DNA of 64,000 nucleotides from Polynucleobacter necessarius (GCF_900095175.1 NZ_LT606946.1:1843459-1907458); one strand, 5' to 3'. Shown: positions 1-12,428, counted from the stretch's first letter. Made by a program: numbers and translations. Notes: generated by a model not told the origin, from the letters alone.

Positions 1-3000
1 GCTGCTCGTATTGCCATTTATCGCATGATGCGCCCTGGTGAGCCTCCAACAGAAGATGCTGTTGAAGCCTTGTTCCGGCGCTTGTTCTACAACGAAGATA
101 GTTACGATTTATCACGCGTTGGTCGTATGAAAGTAAACAGCCGTCTCGGTCGTTCTGAGATGGAAGGCAAAGTGGTTTTGTCGGACGAAGATATCCTCGA
201 CACCATTAAGTCTTTGGTTGACTTGCGTAACGGTAAAGGCGAAGTCGATGACATCGATCACTTAGGTAATCGTCGCGTACGTTGCGTAGGTGAGTTGGCT
301 GAGAATCAATTCCGTGCTGGTTTGTCACGTGTTGAGCGTGCGGTTAAAGAACGTCTCGGCCAAGCCGAAACAGAAAACCTCATGCCGCATGATTTGATTA
401 ACAGCAAGCCAATCTCTTCAGCGATTCGTGAGTTCTTCGGTTCTTCACAGCTGTCCCAGTTTATGGACCAAACAAACCCATTGTCAGAGATTACGCACAA
501 GCGTCGTATTTCTGCATTGGGACCTGGTGGTTTGACGCGCGAGCGCGCAGGTTTCGAAGTGCGCGACGTACACCCAACCCACTACGGACGTGTTTGCCCA
601 ATTGAAACTCCAGAAGGACCAAACATTGGTCTGATCAACTCACTCGCGTTGTTTGCGCGTTTGAATGAACATGGTTTCTTAGAGACCCCATACCGTAAAG
701 TTTCCAATAGCAAAGTAAGCGACGAAGTGGTTTACCTCTCTGCGATTGAAGAAGCGAAATACGTGATTGCTCAGGCAAACGCAACGATCGACAAGAGTGG
801 TAAGTTGGCCGATGAATTGGTTTCAGCGCGTCAAGCTGGTGAGACCATGATGGTTAGCCCAGAGCGTATCGATTTCATCGACGTTGCCCCTAGTCAGATC
901 GTTTCTGCTGCTGCTTCATTGGTTCCATTCTTGGAGCATGACGATGCGAACCGTGCGTTGATGGGTGCGAATATGCAACGTCAAGCGGTTCCTTGCTTGC
1001 GTCCAGATAAACCATTGGTTGGCACAGGTTTAGAGCGTATCGTTGCGGTTGACTCAGGTACAGTTATTTTGGCTTCCCGTGGCGGTATCGTTGACTACGT
1101 TGACGCTAACCGTGTAGTTATTCGTGTAAACGATGACGAGACAGCGGCCGGTGAAGTTGGTGTGGATATTTATAACCTCATCAAGTACACCCGTTCTAAC
1201 CAAAATACCAACATTAACCAACGTCCAATCGTTCAGGCTGGTGATCGTGTAGCCCGTGGCGACGTAGTTGCTGACGGCGCATCTACCGATTTGGGTGAAT
1301 TGGCTTTGGGTCAAAACATGACTGTGGCATTTATGCCATGGAACGGTTACAACTTCGAAGATTCAATCTTGATCTCTGAGAAAGTTGTTGCTGACGACCG
1401 TTACACCTCTATTCATATTGAAGAGTTGTCGGTTGTTGCTCGTGATACCAAGCTTGGTTCAGAAGAAATTACACGCGATATCTCCAACTTGGCTGAGTCA
1501 CAACTCTCCCGTTTGGATGAGAGCGGTATTGTTTATATCGGTGCTGAGGTTGAAGCTGGTGACGTATTGGTTGGTAAAGTTACTCCTAAGGGTGAGACTA
1601 CTCTCACTCCAGAAGAGAAGTTACTGCGTGCGATCTTCGGTGAAAAAGCATCTGACGTTAAAGATACTTCTTTGCGCGTTTCATCTGGAATGATCGGTAC
1701 CGTTATTGATGTTCAAGTCTTCACCCGCGAAGGCATTGAGCGCGATGCACGTGCGCAGTCAATTATTCAAGAAGAATTACAACGCTATCGTTTGGACTTA
1801 AACGACCAGTTGCGTATTGTTGAAGGCGATGCCTTCATGCGTTTAGAAAAGCTGTTGATTGGCAAAGTTGCCAATGGTGGTCCTCAGAAATTAGCTAAAG
1901 GCACTAAGCTCGACAAGGAATACCTTGCCAGCCTAGATAAATACTATTGGTTTGATGTTCATCCAGCAGATGATGAGGTTGCCACACAGGCTGAGGCAAT
2001 CAAATCTTCTATCGAAGCGAAGCGTAAGCAATTTGATGAGGCTTTTGAAGAGAAGCGCACCAAGCTTACCCAAGGTGATGATTTGCAGCCTGGCGTAACG
2101 AAGATGGTTAAGGTGTACTTGGCAGTTAAGCGTCGCTTACAGCCTGGCGACAAGATGGCCGGTCGTCACGGTAATAAAGGTGTGGTTTCTAAAATCGCTC
2201 CTGCAGAAGACATGCCATTTATGGCTGACGGACGCCCTGTTGATATCGTCTTGAACCCATTGGGCGTTCCTTCCCGTATGAACGTAGGTCAGATCTTGGA
2301 AACCCACTTAGGTTGGGCAGCTCAAGGTATTGGTAAGCGTATTGATGAGATGGTTCGTCAACAAGCTAAGCAAGCTGAACTCCGCAAGTTCATGAAGCAG
2401 CTTTACAACGAAACCGGTCGTATCGAAGATATCGATAACTTCACTGATGAGCAGATTACTGTTTTGGCTGAGAATTTACGCCAAGGCTTGCCATTTGCTA
2501 CTCCAGTATTTGACGGTGCAACCGAAGCTGAAATCGGCCGCATGCTGGAGTTGGCTTATCCAGATGAAGTAGCTACTGCATTGAAGATGACGCCTTCACG
2601 TCAGCAAATGATTTTGTGTGACGGCCGTACTGGCGATCAGTTTGAGCGTCCTGTAACTGTTGGCGTAATGCACGTCTTGAAACTCCACCATTTGGTCGAT
2701 GACAAGATGCACGCACGTTCAACCGGACCTTACTCTTTAGTAACGCAACAGCCACTTGGCGGTAAAGCTCAGTTTGGTGGTCAGCGCTTTGGTGAGATGG
2801 AAGTTTGGGCCCTCGAAGCATACGGCGCTTCATATGTCTTGCAGGAAATGCTGACAGTGAAGTCCGATGACGTCGCAGGCCGTACCAAGGTTTACGAAAA
2901 CATCGTCAAGGGCGAGCACACAATTGATGCTGGCATGCCCGAATCCTTTAACGTGTTGGTAAAAGAAATCCGCTCGTTGGGTATTGACATTGACATGGAG

Positions 3001-3009
3001 CGCAACTGA
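1..3009 (+). CDS. rpoB: RNA polymerase beta subunit, 5'-truncated by the window edge
   Basis: Catalytic beta subunit of RNA polymerase. The frame is open from base 1, so the window enters the gene roughly 350 codons in; the ATG codons near 25 are internal methionines. The rifampicin-binding segment (about 433-530, containing [10 protein letters not shown] and [11 protein letters not shown]) carries the usual drug-sensitive residues. The conserved [17 protein letters not shown] and [13 protein letters not shown] stretches follow, and the C-terminal clamp region contains [20 protein letters not shown]. It ends in TGA one base before rpoC, so the two are certainly cotranscribed. Identity is beyond doubt; only the N-terminal third is missing. 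Confidence 0.99.
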   Translation, partial: AARIAIYRMMRPGEPPTEDAVEALFRRLFYNEDSYDLSRVGRMKVNSRLGRSEMEGKVVLSDEDILDTIKSLVDLRNGKGEVDDIDHLGNRRVRCVGELAENQFRAGLSRVERAVKERLGQAETENLMPHDLINSKPISSAIREFFGSSQLSQFMDQTNPLSEITHKRRISALGPGGLTRERAGFEVRDVHPTHYGRVCPIETPEGPNIGLINSLALFARLNEHGFLETPYRKVSNSKVSDEVVYLSAIEEAKYVIAQANATIDKSGKLADELVSARQAGETMMVSPERIDFIDVAPSQIVSAAASLVPFLEHDDANRALMGANMQRQAVPCLRPDKPLVGTGLERIVAVDSGTVILASRGGIVDYVDANRVVIRVNDDETAAGEVGVDIYNLIKYTRSNQNTNINQRPIVQAGDRVARGDVVADGASTDLGELALGQNMTVAFMPWNGYNFEDSILISEKVVADDRYTSIHIEELSVVARDTKLGSEEITRDISNLAESQLSRLDESGIVYIGAEVEAGDVLVGKVTPKGETTLTPEEKLLRAIFGEKASDVKDTSLRVSSGMIGTVIDVQVFTREGIERDARAQSIIQEELQRYRLDLNDQLRIVEGDAFMRLEKLLIGKVANGGPQKLAKGTKLDKEYLASLDKYYWFDVHPADDEVATQAEAIKSSIEAKRKQFDEAFEEKRTKLTQGDDLQPGVTKMVKVYLAVKRRLQPGDKMAGRHGNKGVVSKIAPAEDMPFMADGRPVDIVLNPLGVPSRMNVGQILETHLGWAAQGIGKRIDEMVRQQAKQAELRKFMKQLYNETGRIEDIDNFTDEQITVLAENLRQGLPFATPVFDGATEAEIGRMLELAYPDEVATALKMTPSRQQMILCDGRTGDQFERPVTVGVMHVLKLHHLVDDKMHARSTGPYSLVTQQPLGGKAQFGGQRFGEMEVWALEAYGASYVLQEMLTVKSDDVAGRTKVYENIVKGEHTIDAGMPESFNVLVKEIRSLGIDIDMERN

Positions 3010-3010
3010 T

Positions 3011-6000
3011 ATGAAAGCATTGCTCGATTTATTTAAGCAAACGCAGGGTGATGAGCAGTTTGATGTCATCAAGATTGGTCTTGCATCCCCTGAGAAAATT
3101 CGCTCATGGTCTTTTGGTGAAGTACGCAAACCAGAAACCATCAACTACCGGACTTTTAAGCCCGAGCGTGATGGTTTGTTCTGCGCCAAGATTTTTGGAC
3201 CAACCAAAGACTACGAGTGCTTATGCGGTAAGTACAAGCGTTTAAAGTTCCGTGGCGTTATCTGTGAGAAGTGTGGCGTTGAAGTTACGCTCGCTAAGGT
3301 ACGTCGTGAGCGCATGGGCCACATTGAGTTGGCAGCCCCTGTAGCGCACATCTGGTTCTTGAAGTCATTGCCGTCCCGCTTGGGTATGGTTCTCGATATG
3401 ACATTGCGTGATATCGAGCGCGTTCTTTACTTTGAAGCATATGTCGTTGTTGATCCTGGCATGACTCCTGAAGGCGCGATGAAGCGTGGTCAGATCATGT
3501 CTGAGGACGAGTACATTGCCAAGACTGAAGAGTATGGTGACGGTGCATTTACTGCCATCATGGGCGCTGAAGGTATTCGTGATCTCTTGCGTTCGATTGA
3601 CATTGATCGTGAAGTTGAGACCATTCGCGCTGACTTGAAAGCCACTGGTAGCGATGCCAAGATCAAGAAATACGCTAAGCGCTTAAAAGTGCTCGAGGCG
3701 TTCCAGACTTCAGGTATTAAGCCTGACTGGATGATCATGGAAGTATTGCCAGTATTGCCACCTGAATTGCGCCCATTGGTGCCATTGGATGGCGGTCGCT
3801 TTGCTACTTCCGATTTGAACGACCTTTATCGTCGCGTGATTAACCGTAACAACCGTCTCAAGCGTTTGTTAGAGTTGCGCGCACCAGAGATCATCGCTCG
3901 TAACGAAAAACGTATGTTGCAAGAAGCGGTTGACTCATTGCTCGACAACGGTCGTCGCGGTAAGGCTATGACTGGCGCTAACAAGCGTCCATTGAAGTCC
4001 TTGGCTGAGATGATTAAAGGTAAGAGCGGTCGTTTCCGTCAAAACTTGTTGGGTAAACGCGTTGACTACTCAGGTCGTTCAGTCATCGTGGTTGGCCCTA
4101 CATTGAAATTGCATCAGTGCGGCTTACCAAAATTGATGGCCTTGGAATTGTTCAAGCCATTTATTTTCAACAAGCTTGAGACTTTGGGAATTGCAACCAC
4201 AATTAAGGCTGCGAAGAAAGAAGTTGAAAGTCAGACTCCAATCGTTTGGGACATTCTCGAAGAAGTGATTCGTGAGCATCCAATCATGCTCAACCGTGCG
4301 CCTACATTGCACCGTCTTGGTATTCAGGCTTTCGAGCCAATGCTGATTGAAGGCAAGGCGATCCAATTGCACCCATTAGTCTGCGCGGCATTTAACGCCG
4401 ACTTTGACGGTGACCAAATGGCGGTTCACGTTCCTTTGTCGCTCGAAGCGCAAATGGAAGCACGTACATTGATGTTGGCTTCGAACAACGTATTGTTCCC
4501 AGCTAACGGCGAGCCATCTATCGTTCCTTCACAGGACGTGGTGTTGGGTCTGTACTACGCTACTCGTGACAAGATTAACGGTAAAGGCGAAGGCATGGTC
4601 TTCGCTAATATCACTGAAGTAATTCGTGCATATGAAGCTGGCCAAGTTGAATTGGCTTCACGCGTTGCTGTACGTATTACTGAGTTTGAGATTGTGGACA
4701 AAAAGGCAGAGGGCGATGCCCGTTTTGCTGAAAAGACCAAGATCTATCAAACCTCAGTTGGCCGTGCAATCCTGTCAGAAATTTTGCCTAAAGGCATGTC
4801 TTTCGAGGAAATCAATAAGCCTCTGAAGAAAAAAGAAATCTCACGCTTAATCAATACTTCGTTCCGTAAGTGCGGCCTTCGTGAAACAGTTATTTTTGCT
4901 GACCGCCTCTTGCAGTCTGGTTTCCGCTTGGCGACTAACGCTGGTATCTCGGTTGCGATCGACGATATGCTGATTCCAAGCTCTAAAGAGCGCATCATCA
5001 CTGAAGCTTCTACCAAGGTTAAAGAGTATGACAAGCAGTTCATGTCAGGCCTCGTAACCAATCAAGAGCGTTATAACAACGTGGTTGATATTTGGGGTGC
5101 CGCTAGTGACCAAGTTGGTAAAGCGATGATGGATGAGTTGTCACACGTTGACGTACTCGACCGTAACGGTAAAACTGTGCGTCAAGAATCTTTCAACTCC
5201 ATCTACATGATGGCGGATTCTGGTGCGCGTGGATCTGCAGCGCAGATTCGTCAGTTGGCTGGTATGCGTGGTTTGATGGCGAAGCCTGATGGCTCCATTA
5301 TTGAAACCCCAATTACTGCGAACTTCCGTGAAGGTTTGAACGTGTTGCAGTACTTCATCTCAACCCACGGTGCTCGTAAAGGTCTGGCTGATACAGCGTT
5401 GAAGACAGCGAACTCTGGTTACTTGACACGTCGTTTATGCGACGTAACTCAAGACCTCGTGGTTATTGAAGAAGATTGCGGCGCAACTTCTGGCGTAACG
5501 ATGAAGGCGCTTGTTGAAGGTGGCGAAATTATCGAAGCATTGCGTGACCGTATTTTGGGTCGTGTATGTATCGGTGACATCTTTCATCCTGACACACAAG
5601 AGGTCATCGTTCCTAACGACACATTGCTCGATGAAGATCATGTTGATCAAATCGTTGCCTTGGGTATCGATGAAGTTAAAGTTCGCACAGTGTTGTCATG
5701 CTTAACTCGCTTTGGCTTGTGCGCTAAGTGCTATGGCCGTGATTTAGGTCGCGGTGGTTTGGTAAACGTTGGTGAGGCGGTTGGTGTTATCGCTGCTCAG
5801 TCCATCGGTGAGCCAGGTACACAGTTGACTATGCGTACTTTCCACATTGGTGGTGCAGCGTCACGTGCATTGGTTGCAAGCAATATTGAAGCAAAGTCTA
5901 ACGGTACCCTGAAGTTCTCTGGCACGATGCGTGTTGTGAAGAATGCGAAGGGTGAGCAGATCGTGATTTCACGTTCTGGCGAAGCCGTGATCATTGACGA

Positions 6001-7273
6001 TAACGGTCGTGAGCGTGAGCGTCATAAAGTGCCTTACGGTGCAACTCTCTTGTTGAAAGAAGATGCTGCAGTGAAAGCTGGCGCAAGCTTGGCAACATGG
6101 AATCCGTTAACACGTCCAATCATCTCTGAGTACGCTGGTATTGCTCGCTTCGACAACGTTGAAGAAGGTGTTACTGTAGCCAAGCAGGTTGACGAAGTAA
6201 CTGGCCTCTCCACTTTGGTAGTGATTGACGGTAAGCGTCGTAGTGCTGCTAGCAAAGGCGTTCGTCCAATGATCCACTTAGTTGATGACAAGAGCGGCGA
6301 AGTGATGATTGCAGGTACAGATCACCCAGTAAACATCGGTTTACAAGTTGGCGCTTTGATCACTGTTAAAGATGGTCAAAAAGTTGAGGTTGGTGAAGTA
6401 TTGGCACGTATTCCAATCGAATCACAGAAGACTCGCGACATTACCGGTGGTTTGCCACGCGTTGCTGAATTGTTCGAAGCACGTTCACCAAAAGATGCTG
6501 CTGTATTGGCTAAAGTCACTGGAACTGTTTCCTTCGGTAAAGAAACCAAAGGTAAGCAGCGCTTAGTGATTGCCGATATGGATGGCGAAGCAAATGAATT
6601 CTTGATTCCTAAAGAGAAGCAAGTTCTCGTTCATGACGGTCAAGTTGTGAACAAGGGCGAGATGATTGTGGAAGGCCCTGCCGATCCGCATGATATCTTG
6701 ACACTGAGAGGTATTGAGGAGCTGGCGATCTACATCGTGGACGAAGTTCAAGACGTTTACCGTTTGCAAGGCGTGAAGATTAATGACAAGCACATTGAAG
6801 TCATCGTGCGTCAAATGTTGCGTCGTGTGCAAATTACTGATGGTGGCGATACTGCCTACATCACTGGTGAGCAAGTTGAGCGTTCTAAGTTGTATGACGC
6901 AAACGATGCTGTGATTGCTCAAGGTAAGCGCCCAGCTCAATTCGAGAATGCGTTGCTCGGTATTACTAAGGCATCCTTGTCGACAGACAGCTTCATTTCA
7001 GCGGCTTCTTTCCAAGAAACCACCCGTGTATTGACCGAAGCCGCAATTATGGGCAAGACCGATACACTCCGTGGCCTCAAGGAAAACGTTATTATTGGTC
7101 GCTTGATCCCTGCTGGTACTGGCTTGTCTTACCGCCGTGCACGCAAGGTCAGAGAGCAATTCGAGCGTGATCGCGCTCAAATGATTGCCGCCGAAGAGGA
7201 AGCAATGGCTGATATGCCTGTAGAAATAGAGGCTGAAGTGATTGCTCCTGCTGGGGAGGCTGATCCAAGCTAA
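3011..7273 (+). CDS. rpoC: RNA polymerase beta' subunit
   Basis: Largest RNA polymerase subunit, 1420 residues, a normal length for the family. The ATG at 3011 gives the expected N-terminus [10 protein letters not shown]; the frame is open a little further upstream but that part overlaps rpoB. The N-terminal zinc-binding cysteines are near residues 70-88 (CLCG and CEKCG). The catalytic [12 protein letters not shown] loop, whose three aspartates hold the active-site magnesium, is near residue 460. The second zinc site uses C823, C897, C904 and C907. The gene follows rpoB by one base and is closed by a hairpin terminator just downstream. Confidence 0.99.
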   Translation: MKALLDLFKQTQGDEQFDVIKIGLASPEKIRSWSFGEVRKPETINYRTFKPERDGLFCAKIFGPTKDYECLCGKYKRLKFRGVICEKCGVEVTLAKVRRERMGHIELAAPVAHIWFLKSLPSRLGMVLDMTLRDIERVLYFEAYVVVDPGMTPEGAMKRGQIMSEDEYIAKTEEYGDGAFTAIMGAEGIRDLLRSIDIDREVETIRADLKATGSDAKIKKYAKRLKVLEAFQTSGIKPDWMIMEVLPVLPPELRPLVPLDGGRFATSDLNDLYRRVINRNNRLKRLLELRAPEIIARNEKRMLQEAVDSLLDNGRRGKAMTGANKRPLKSLAEMIKGKSGRFRQNLLGKRVDYSGRSVIVVGPTLKLHQCGLPKLMALELFKPFIFNKLETLGIATTIKAAKKEVESQTPIVWDILEEVIREHPIMLNRAPTLHRLGIQAFEPMLIEGKAIQLHPLVCAAFNADFDGDQMAVHVPLSLEAQMEARTLMLASNNVLFPANGEPSIVPSQDVVLGLYYATRDKINGKGEGMVFANITEVIRAYEAGQVELASRVAVRITEFEIVDKKAEGDARFAEKTKIYQTSVGRAILSEILPKGMSFEEINKPLKKKEISRLINTSFRKCGLRETVIFADRLLQSGFRLATNAGISVAIDDMLIPSSKERIITEASTKVKEYDKQFMSGLVTNQERYNNVVDIWGAASDQVGKAMMDELSHVDVLDRNGKTVRQESFNSIYMMADSGARGSAAQIRQLAGMRGLMAKPDGSIIETPITANFREGLNVLQYFISTHGARKGLADTALKTANSGYLTRRLCDVTQDLVVIEEDCGATSGVTMKALVEGGEIIEALRDRILGRVCIGDIFHPDTQEVIVPNDTLLDEDHVDQIVALGIDEVKVRTVLSCLTRFGLCAKCYGRDLGRGGLVNVGEAVGVIAAQSIGEPGTQLTMRTFHIGGAASRALVASNIEAKSNGTLKFSGTMRVVKNAKGEQIVISRSGEAVIIDDNGRERERHKVPYGATLLLKEDAAVKAGASLATWNPLTRPIISEYAGIARFDNVEEGVTVAKQVDEVTGLSTLVVIDGKRRSAASKGVRPMIHLVDDKSGEVMIAGTDHPVNIGLQVGALITVKDGQKVEVGEVLARIPIESQKTRDITGGLPRVAELFEARSPKDAAVLAKVTGTVSFGKETKGKQRLVIADMDGEANEFLIPKEKQVLVHDGQVVNKGEMIVEGPADPHDILTLRGIEELAIYIVDEVQDVYRLQGVKINDKHIEVIVRQMLRRVQITDGGDTAYITGEQVERSKLYDANDAVIAQGKRPAQFENALLGITKASLSTDSFISAASFQETTRVLTEAAIMGKTDTLRGLKENVIIGRLIPAGTGLSYRRARKVREQFERDRAQMIAAEEEAMADMPVEIEAEVIAPAGEADPS

Positions 7274-7283
7274 TTTGGTATTC

Positions 7284-7307
7284 CTGGCCAGAAATGGCCA
7301 GTTTTTT
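7284..7307 (+). terminator. Rho-independent terminator of rpoBC
   Basis: A 7-bp perfect stem CTGGCCA / TGGCCAG closes a GAAA tetraloop and is followed directly by six T. It starts 10 bases after the rpoC stop and ends 10 bases before the rpsL promoter. Confidence 0.93.
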
Positions 7308-7316
7308 CCCTCGAGG

Positions 7317-7345
7317 TTGACGGAAAGGGCTGGCCAGGCTAGAAT
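7317..7345 (+). promoter_or_regulatory. sigma70-type promoter of the str operon
   Basis: TTGACG at 7317-7322 and TAGAAT at 7340-7345 are separated by exactly 17 bases; each box has five of six consensus bases. The predicted start, near 7352, leaves a leader of about 100 nt before rpsL. It lies just after the rpoC terminator, as expected for an independent str operon. Confidence 0.8.
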
Positions 7346-7449
7346 GCTGAGTTATACTGATTCAGAAGAGGGTCGTTTTGACCTAGGATTTCTCTAAGTC
7401 ATTGATTTTCTTGAAGAAAGCAACAAAGAAGTACTAACCGAGCTATTTT

Positions 7450-7830
7450 ATGCCAACAATTAATCAATTATTACGTAAGCCAAGAACGCGGCTGACCGTT
7501 AAAAGCAAGAGCCCTGCGCTGCAAAACAGCCCGCAGCGCCGTGGTGTATGTACACGTGTGTATACAACTACTCCTAAAAAGCCTAACTCTGCGCTACGTA
7601 AAGTAGCTAAAGTTCGCCTAACCAATGGTTTTGAAGTCATTTCATACATTGGTGGTGAAGGCCATAACCTCCAGGAACACTCAGTAGTATTGATCCGTGG
7701 TGGTCGTGTAAAGGATTTGCCAGGTGTTCGTTACCACATCGTTCGTGGCTCACTTGACTTGCAAGGTGTTAAAGACCGTAAGCAGTCACGTTCCAAGTAC
7801 GGTGCTAAGCGCGCTAAGAAAGCTGCTTAA
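7450..7830 (+). CDS. rpsL: 30S ribosomal protein S12
   Basis: Small-subunit protein S12, which lines the decoding centre and contacts the codon-anticodon helix. The 126-residue length is typical. The streptomycin-response segments are wild type: [10 protein letters not shown] near residues 42-51 and [14 protein letters not shown] near 85-98, with the lysines that mutate to resistance in other bacteria unchanged. First gene of the str operon, about 100 nt downstream of the predicted start site. The Shine-Dalgarno is weak. Confidence 0.99.
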   Translation: MPTINQLLRKPRTRLTVKSKSPALQNSPQRRGVCTRVYTTTPKKPNSALRKVAKVRLTNGFEVISYIGGEGHNLQEHSVVLIRGGRVKDLPGVRYHIVRGSLDLQGVKDRKQSRSKYGAKRAKKAA

Positions 7831-7889
7831 TAGCAACTTACAGTATTTGTAGTAGGTCTTCGTTTGTCAGACTTTAAAGACAAGTAAGT

Positions 7890-7957
7890 GGCCGTTCCGT
7901 TTAGAGAATTCTCTAGATAGTAGGACGGCCGGAGCGGGTGATCCATGTGGGCCACCC
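7890..7957 (+). promoter_or_regulatory. structured rpsL-rpsG intercistronic region, possible S7 target
   Basis: The 150-nt gap before rpsG can fold into GGCCGTTCC (7890-7898) paired with GGACGGCC (7923-7930), one bulge. Its loop holds a perfect 14-base palindrome TAGAGAATTCTCTA (7902-7915). A second stem GGGTG/CACCC lies at 7936-7957, just before the rpsG ribosome site. In E. coli the equivalent gap binds S7 for translational feedback. That this structure does the same is an inference from position and folding; the sequence was not compared with the E. coli site. Confidence 0.4.
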
Positions 7958-7980
7958 CTAACTGAACTGAAGGAGTAGTT

Positions 7981-8451
7981 ATGCCACGTCGTCGTGAAGT
8001 TCCCAAACGGGAAATCCTGCCTGATCCAAAATTCGGCAATGTAGAAGTAGCAAAATTCATGAACGTCCTGATGTTGGACGGCAAAAAATCGGTTGCAGAG
8101 CGTATCGTTTACGGTGCCTTTGATCACATCGAGAAAAAAGCAAACAAAGAACCACTCGAAGTTTTCTCAACAGCTATGGGCAACGTTAAGCCAATGGTTG
8201 AGGTGAAGAGCCGTCGTGTTGGTGGCGCTAACTACCAGGTTCCTGTTGAAGTTCGCCCATCACGCCGTTCTGCTTTGGCAATGCGCTGGGTGCGCGAAGC
8301 CGCTAAAAAGCGCGGTGAAAAATCTATGGCTCAACGTTTGGCCAACGAATTATTAGAAGCTGCAGAAGGTCGCGGCGGAGCAATGAAGAAGCGTGAAGAA
8401 GTTCACCGTATGGCAGAAGCCAACAAAGCTTTCTCACATTTCCGCTTCTAA
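7981..8451 (+). CDS. rpsG: 30S ribosomal protein S7
   Basis: S7, the primary 16S rRNA-binding protein that nucleates assembly of the 30S head and contacts E-site tRNA. The 156 residues begin [10 protein letters not shown] and contain the [16 protein letters not shown] stretch typical of the family. A strong AAGGAG at about 7970 precedes the ATG. Second gene of the str operon; in E. coli its product is the operon's translational repressor. Confidence 0.99.
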   Translation: MPRRREVPKREILPDPKFGNVEVAKFMNVLMLDGKKSVAERIVYGAFDHIEKKANKEPLEVFSTAMGNVKPMVEVKSRRVGGANYQVPVEVRPSRRSALAMRWVREAAKKRGEKSMAQRLANELLEAAEGRGGAMKKREEVHRMAEANKAFSHFRF

Positions 8452-8478
8452 TCGCACAGTAAAGAAAAGGTACCAACA

Positions 8479-10581
8479 GTGGCACGTAAAACCCCTATCG
8501 ACAAATACCGCAATATCGGTATTTCTGCGCATATTGACGCAGGTAAGACAACAACAACAGAACGCGTTTTGTTCTACACCGGCGTTAATCACAAAATCGG
8601 TGAAGTGCATGATGGCGCTGCAACTATGGACTGGATGGAGCAAGAGCAAGAGCGTGGTATCACGATTACTTCTGCTGCTACTACAACGTTCTGGAAGGGC
8701 ATGGCTGGTAATTTCCTAGAGCACCGTATCAACATTATTGATACCCCAGGACACGTAGACTTCACTATTGAAGTTGAGCGTTCAATGCGCGTTTTGGATG
8801 GCGCTTGCATGGTTTACTGTGCAGTAGGTGGTGTGCAGCCACAATCTGAAACTGTTTGGCGTCAAGCTAACAAGTATCAAGTTCCACGTTTAGCTTTCGT
8901 AAACAAGATGGACCGTACTGGTGCGAATTTCTTTAAGGTCTATGACCAAATGAAGATGCGCCTCAAAGCTAATCCTATCTTGATCCAAATTCCAATCGGT
9001 GCTGAAGAAAACTTCAAAGGTGTTGTGGATTTGGTGAAGATGAAAGCTATCTATTGGGATGAGGCTTCACAAGGTACTAAATTTACATACGAAGATATCC
9101 CTGCTAAATTGCAAGCATCTGCCGAAGAGTGGCGCGAGAAAATGCTCGAAGCTGCTGCAGAGAGTTCAGAAGAGTTGATGGAAAAGTATCTCGGCGGCGA
9201 AGGCTTGACCGAGGAAGAAATTAAAGCAGGATTGCGTCAGCGTACTATCGCCAATGAAATCGTTCCAATGTTGTGCGGAACAGCTTTCAAAAACAAAGGT
9301 GTTCAGGCGATGTTGGATGCGGTTGTTGAATTGTTGCCTTCACCATTAGACGTTCCACCAGTTCCATGTGAATTGGAAGATGGCACACCGACAACACGTG
9401 AAGCTTCTGACAATGCGAAGTTTTCAGCATTGGCATTTAAGATCATGACTGACCCATTTGTTGGCCAGCTCATCTTCTTCCGTGTTTACTCAGGCATAAT
9501 GAAATCTGGTGACACAATCTACAACCCAATCAAGGGCAAGAAAGAGCGTGTTGGTCGTTTGTTGCAGATGCATGCAAACGAACGTGAAGAAATCAAAGAA
9601 GTATTCGCTGGCGATATCGCAGCTGCTGTTGGTCTGAAAGACGCAACAACAGGCGAAACATTGTGTGATCCAGATAGCATCGTTATTTTGGAGCGCATGG
9701 TATTCCCAGAGCCAGTGATCTCTCAAGCTGTAGAGCCAAAGACAAAAGCTGACCAAGAAAAAATGGGTCTTGCTTTGAATCGCTTGGCACAAGAAGATCC
9801 ATCTTTCCGCGTAAAAACAGACGAAGAGTCTGGCCAAACAATTATTTCCGGTATGGGCGAGCTCCACTTGGAAATTTTGGTTGATCGTATGAAGCGTGAA
9901 TTCGGTGTTGAAGCAACTGTTGGTAAGCCACAAGTTGCCTACCGTGAAACCATTCGCAAGGTTTGCGAAGAGATTGAAGGTAAATTCGTTAAGCAGTCTG
10001 GTGGTCGCGGTCAGTATGGTCACGTGGTATTGAAGTTAGAGCCACAAGCCCCAGGCAAAGGTTTTGAATTCGTTGACGCTATTAAGGGCGGTGTAGTTCC
10101 ACGTGAATACATTCCTGCGGTAGAAAAAGGAATTATCGAAACATTGAACTTCGGTATTTTGGCTGGCTATCCAGTTGTAGATATCAAAGCAACATTGTTC
10201 TTCGGTTCATACCATGATGTTGACTCCAACGAAAACGCATTTAAGATGGCGGGCTCGATGGCATTCAAAGATGGTATGCGCAAAGCATCACCAGTGTTGC
10301 TTGAACCAATGATGGCTGTTGAAGTTGAAACGCCAGAAGATTTCATGGGTAACGTAATGGGTGACCTCTCATCACGTCGCGGTATTTTGCAAGGTATGGA
10401 TGACATTCCAGGGGGCGGTAAGATCGTTCGCGCTGAAGTGCCATTGGCAGAGATGTTTGGTTACTCAACTGGCTTGCGCTCGTTGACCCAAGGTCGCGCT
10501 ACCTACACCATGGAATTTAAGCATTATTCCGAAGCACCTAAGAACGTTGCTGAAGCAGTTATGGCTGCTAAAGCGAAGTAA
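8479..10581 (+). CDS. fusA: elongation factor G
   Basis: Translocation GTPase of 700 residues. The GTG start at 8479 follows a purine-rich AAAGAAAAGG site and gives [21 protein letters not shown]-motifs are visible in order: [12 protein letters not shown] (P-loop), the RGITI switch, DTPGHVDF and NKMDRTGA. Domain IV, which mimics tRNA, contains the [12 protein letters not shown] motif near residue 500. Between rpsG and tuf in the str operon. Confidence 0.99.
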   Translation: MARKTPIDKYRNIGISAHIDAGKTTTTERVLFYTGVNHKIGEVHDGAATMDWMEQEQERGITITSAATTTFWKGMAGNFLEHRINIIDTPGHVDFTIEVERSMRVLDGACMVYCAVGGVQPQSETVWRQANKYQVPRLAFVNKMDRTGANFFKVYDQMKMRLKANPILIQIPIGAEENFKGVVDLVKMKAIYWDEASQGTKFTYEDIPAKLQASAEEWREKMLEAAAESSEELMEKYLGGEGLTEEEIKAGLRQRTIANEIVPMLCGTAFKNKGVQAMLDAVVELLPSPLDVPPVPCELEDGTPTTREASDNAKFSALAFKIMTDPFVGQLIFFRVYSGIMKSGDTIYNPIKGKKERVGRLLQMHANEREEIKEVFAGDIAAAVGLKDATTGETLCDPDSIVILERMVFPEPVISQAVEPKTKADQEKMGLALNRLAQEDPSFRVKTDEESGQTIISGMGELHLEILVDRMKREFGVEATVGKPQVAYRETIRKVCEEIEGKFVKQSGGRGQYGHVVLKLEPQAPGKGFEFVDAIKGGVVPREYIPAVEKGIIETLNFGILAGYPVVDIKATLFFGSYHDVDSNENAFKMAGSMAFKDGMRKASPVLLEPMMAVEVETPEDFMGNVMGDLSSRRGILQGMDDIPGGGKIVRAEVPLAEMFGYSTGLRSLTQGRATYTMEFKHYSEAPKNVAEAVMAAKAK

Positions 10582-10631
10582 TTTATCCACATTATTTTGA
10601 ATATTGACTAGCTAAGAAGGCAGACAAAAAA

Positions 10632-11822
10632 ATGGCAAAAGAAAAGTTTGAGCGGACAAAACCGCACGTAAACGTTGGTACAATCGGTCACGTTGACCAC
10701 GGTAAAACCACATTGACAGCAGCTATCGCAACCGTGCTTTCAAAAGCATTTGGTGGCGAAGCAAAAGCATACGATCAGATCGATGCTGCTCCAGAAGAAA
10801 AAGCACGCGGTATTACTATTAATACAGCACACGTTGAGTATGAGACTGCGAATCGTCACTACGCACACGTGGATTGCCCAGGACATGCTGACTACGTTAA
10901 GAACATGATTACTGGTGCTGCTCAGATGGACGGCGCTATTTTGGTTTGCTCTGCAGCTGACGGCCCAATGCCACAAACTCGTGAGCACATCCTCTTGGCG
11001 CGCCAAGTTGGTGTTCCATACATCATCGTGTTCTTGAACAAGTGCGACATGGTGGATGACGCTGAGTTGTTAGAACTCGTAGAAATGGAAGTTCGTGAGC
11101 TTCTATCTAAGTACGACTTCCCAGGCGATGACACACCAATCATTCAAGGTTCTGCTAAGTTAGCACTTGAAGGCGACGAAGGCCCATTGGGTAAAGAAGC
11201 CATCATGAAGTTGGCTGAAGCACTTGACTCATACATCCCAACTCCAGAGCGTGCTGTTGACGGTGCGTTCTTGATGCCAGTAGAGGACGTGCTCTCTATC
11301 TCCGGTCGCGGTACTGTTGTTACAGGCCGTATCGAGCGCGGTATCGTTAAAGTTGGTGAAGAGATTGAAATTATCGGTATCAAGCCAACACTCAAGACAA
11401 CTTGTACTGGTGTTGAAATGTTCCGCAAATTGCTCGACCAAGGTCAAGCAGGCGATAACGTTGGTATCTTGTTACGCGGTACAAAACGTGAAGAAGTTGA
11501 GCGCGGCCAAGTATTGGCTAAGCCAGGTTCAATCACCCCACATACTCACTTTACAGCCGAGGTTTACATCTTGGGTAAAGATGAAGGTGGTCGTCATACT
11601 CCATTCTTTAACAACTATCGTCCACAGTTCTACTTCCGTACAACGGACGTAACTGGTTCAATCGAGTTGCCAAAAGACAAAGAAATGGTAATGCCTGGTG
11701 ATAACGTGACTATTACCGTAAAACTCATCGCTCCAATCGCGATGGAAGAAGGTTTACGTTTTGCGATCCGTGAAGGTGGCCGTACTGTTGGCGCCGGCGT
11801 GGTTGCAAAGATTTTGGCTTAA
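10632..11822 (+). CDS. tuf: elongation factor Tu
   Basis: EF-Tu, the GTPase that delivers aminoacyl-tRNA to the ribosome; 396 residues. Motifs: [11 protein letters not shown] (P-loop, residues 19-29), [16 protein letters not shown]. Kirromycin and methylation-region segments look normal. An AAGGCAG site precedes the ATG. Many betaproteobacteria carry a second, near-identical tuf copy elsewhere; only this one lies in the window. Confidence 0.99.
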   Translation: MAKEKFERTKPHVNVGTIGHVDHGKTTLTAAIATVLSKAFGGEAKAYDQIDAAPEEKARGITINTAHVEYETANRHYAHVDCPGHADYVKNMITGAAQMDGAILVCSAADGPMPQTREHILLARQVGVPYIIVFLNKCDMVDDAELLELVEMEVRELLSKYDFPGDDTPIIQGSAKLALEGDEGPLGKEAIMKLAEALDSYIPTPERAVDGAFLMPVEDVLSISGRGTVVTGRIERGIVKVGEEIEIIGIKPTLKTTCTGVEMFRKLLDQGQAGDNVGILLRGTKREEVERGQVLAKPGSITPHTHFTAEVYILGKDEGGRHTPFFNNYRPQFYFRTTDVTGSIELPKDKEMVMPGDNVTITVKLIAPIAMEEGLRFAIREGGRTVGAGVVAKILA

Positions 11823-11852
11823 TAGCAGTAAATTATTTAGCGGTTTGCTAAC

Positions 11853-11881
11853 CGGTGACGTCCGTGCTGCGGATGTCACCG
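11853..11881 (+). other. strong stem-loop between tuf and rpsJ
   Basis: CGGTGACGTCCG (11853-11864) pairs with CGGATGTCACCG (11870-11881) around a 5-nt loop: 12 pairs with one G-U. No T-run follows, so it is not a standard Rho-independent terminator. It may be a processing or stability element, or partly limit read-through into rpsJ. Confidence 0.6.
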
Positions 11882-11932
11882 AGCTCTTTAGAAATATAAC
11901 GTGGCAGCACCACAACGCTCTTTGGAATTAAT

Positions 11933-12244
11933 ATGCAAAACCAAAAAATTCGTATTCGTCTTAAAGCATTTGATTACCGTTTGATCGACCAGTCTGCAGC
12001 TGAAATCGTTGATACAGCTAAGCGTACTGGTGCAGTTGTTAAGGGTCCAGTACCTTTGCCAACACGTATCGAGCGCTTTGACATTCTGCGTTCACCACAC
12101 GTAAACAAGACATCACGTGACCAGTTAGAGATTCGTACCCATTTGCGTTTGATGGATATCGTTGATCCTACAGAGAAAACAGTGGATGCCTTGATGAAAT
12201 TAGACCTTCCAGCAGGTGTGGACGTCGAAATTAAGTTGCAGTAA
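11933..12244 (+). CDS. rpsJ: 30S ribosomal protein S10
   Basis: S10, a 30S head protein that also serves as NusE in antitermination complexes. The 103 residues begin [20 protein letters not shown] and contain [10 protein letters not shown], both diagnostic. Normally the first gene of the S10 operon. Here it is 110 nt behind tuf and nearly 200 nt ahead of rplC, and a good promoter lies after it. It therefore probably belongs to the str transcript, with partial read-through into rplC. Confidence 0.99.
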   Translation: MQNQKIRIRLKAFDYRLIDQSAAEIVDTAKRTGAVVKGPVPLPTRIERFDILRSPHVNKTSRDQLEIRTHLRLMDIVDPTEKTVDALMKLDLPAGVDVEIKLQ

Positions 12245-12267
12245 TTCAGTATTTCCAGTCTTAGCGC

Positions 12268-12296
12268 TTGCCAAGACTGGCCTTTCGGGATACAAT
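12268..12296 (+). promoter_or_regulatory. sigma70-type promoter for the rplC-rpsQ operon
   Basis: TTGCCA (12268-12273) and TACAAT (12291-12296) are separated by exactly 17 bases; five of six bases match consensus in each box. The -35 box lies in the loop and 3' arm of a perfect 8-bp hairpin (CCAGTCTT 12255-12262, AAGACTGG 12273-12280), so the end of the rpsJ transcript and the new promoter overlap. The predicted start near 12303 leaves a leader of about 140 nt. Confidence 0.7.
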
Positions 12297-12365
12297 CTAA
12301 GGCTTCGCTCAATTATTTGGGCGGATTTAAAGGTTTTATCAGCATTAAAAACGTTGTAAGTTATT

Positions 12366-12428
12366 GATTTAGAAGTACTTTTACTTGTAAATCACTTAAA
12401 TTAATTTTGCCGATCAATCGAAGTCGGC
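12366..12428 (+). promoter_or_regulatory. structured leader of rplC
   Basis: Two stems lie in the predicted leader. GATTTA-G-AAGTA (12366-12377) pairs with TACTT-G-TAAATC (12382-12393) around a CTTT loop with one G.G mismatch. GCCGA (12409-12413) pairs with TCGGC (12424-12428), ending two bases before the GGAG ribosome site. By analogy with the E. coli S10 leader, which L4 regulates, this could be an L4-responsive element. The folding is seen; the function is inferred. Confidence 0.4.

Noticed and set aside
9490..10023. 177-codon open frame antisense to fusA
   Set aside because: It mirrors the codon bias of fusA, has no family motif or ribosome site, and similar shadows occur opposite most highly expressed genes here.
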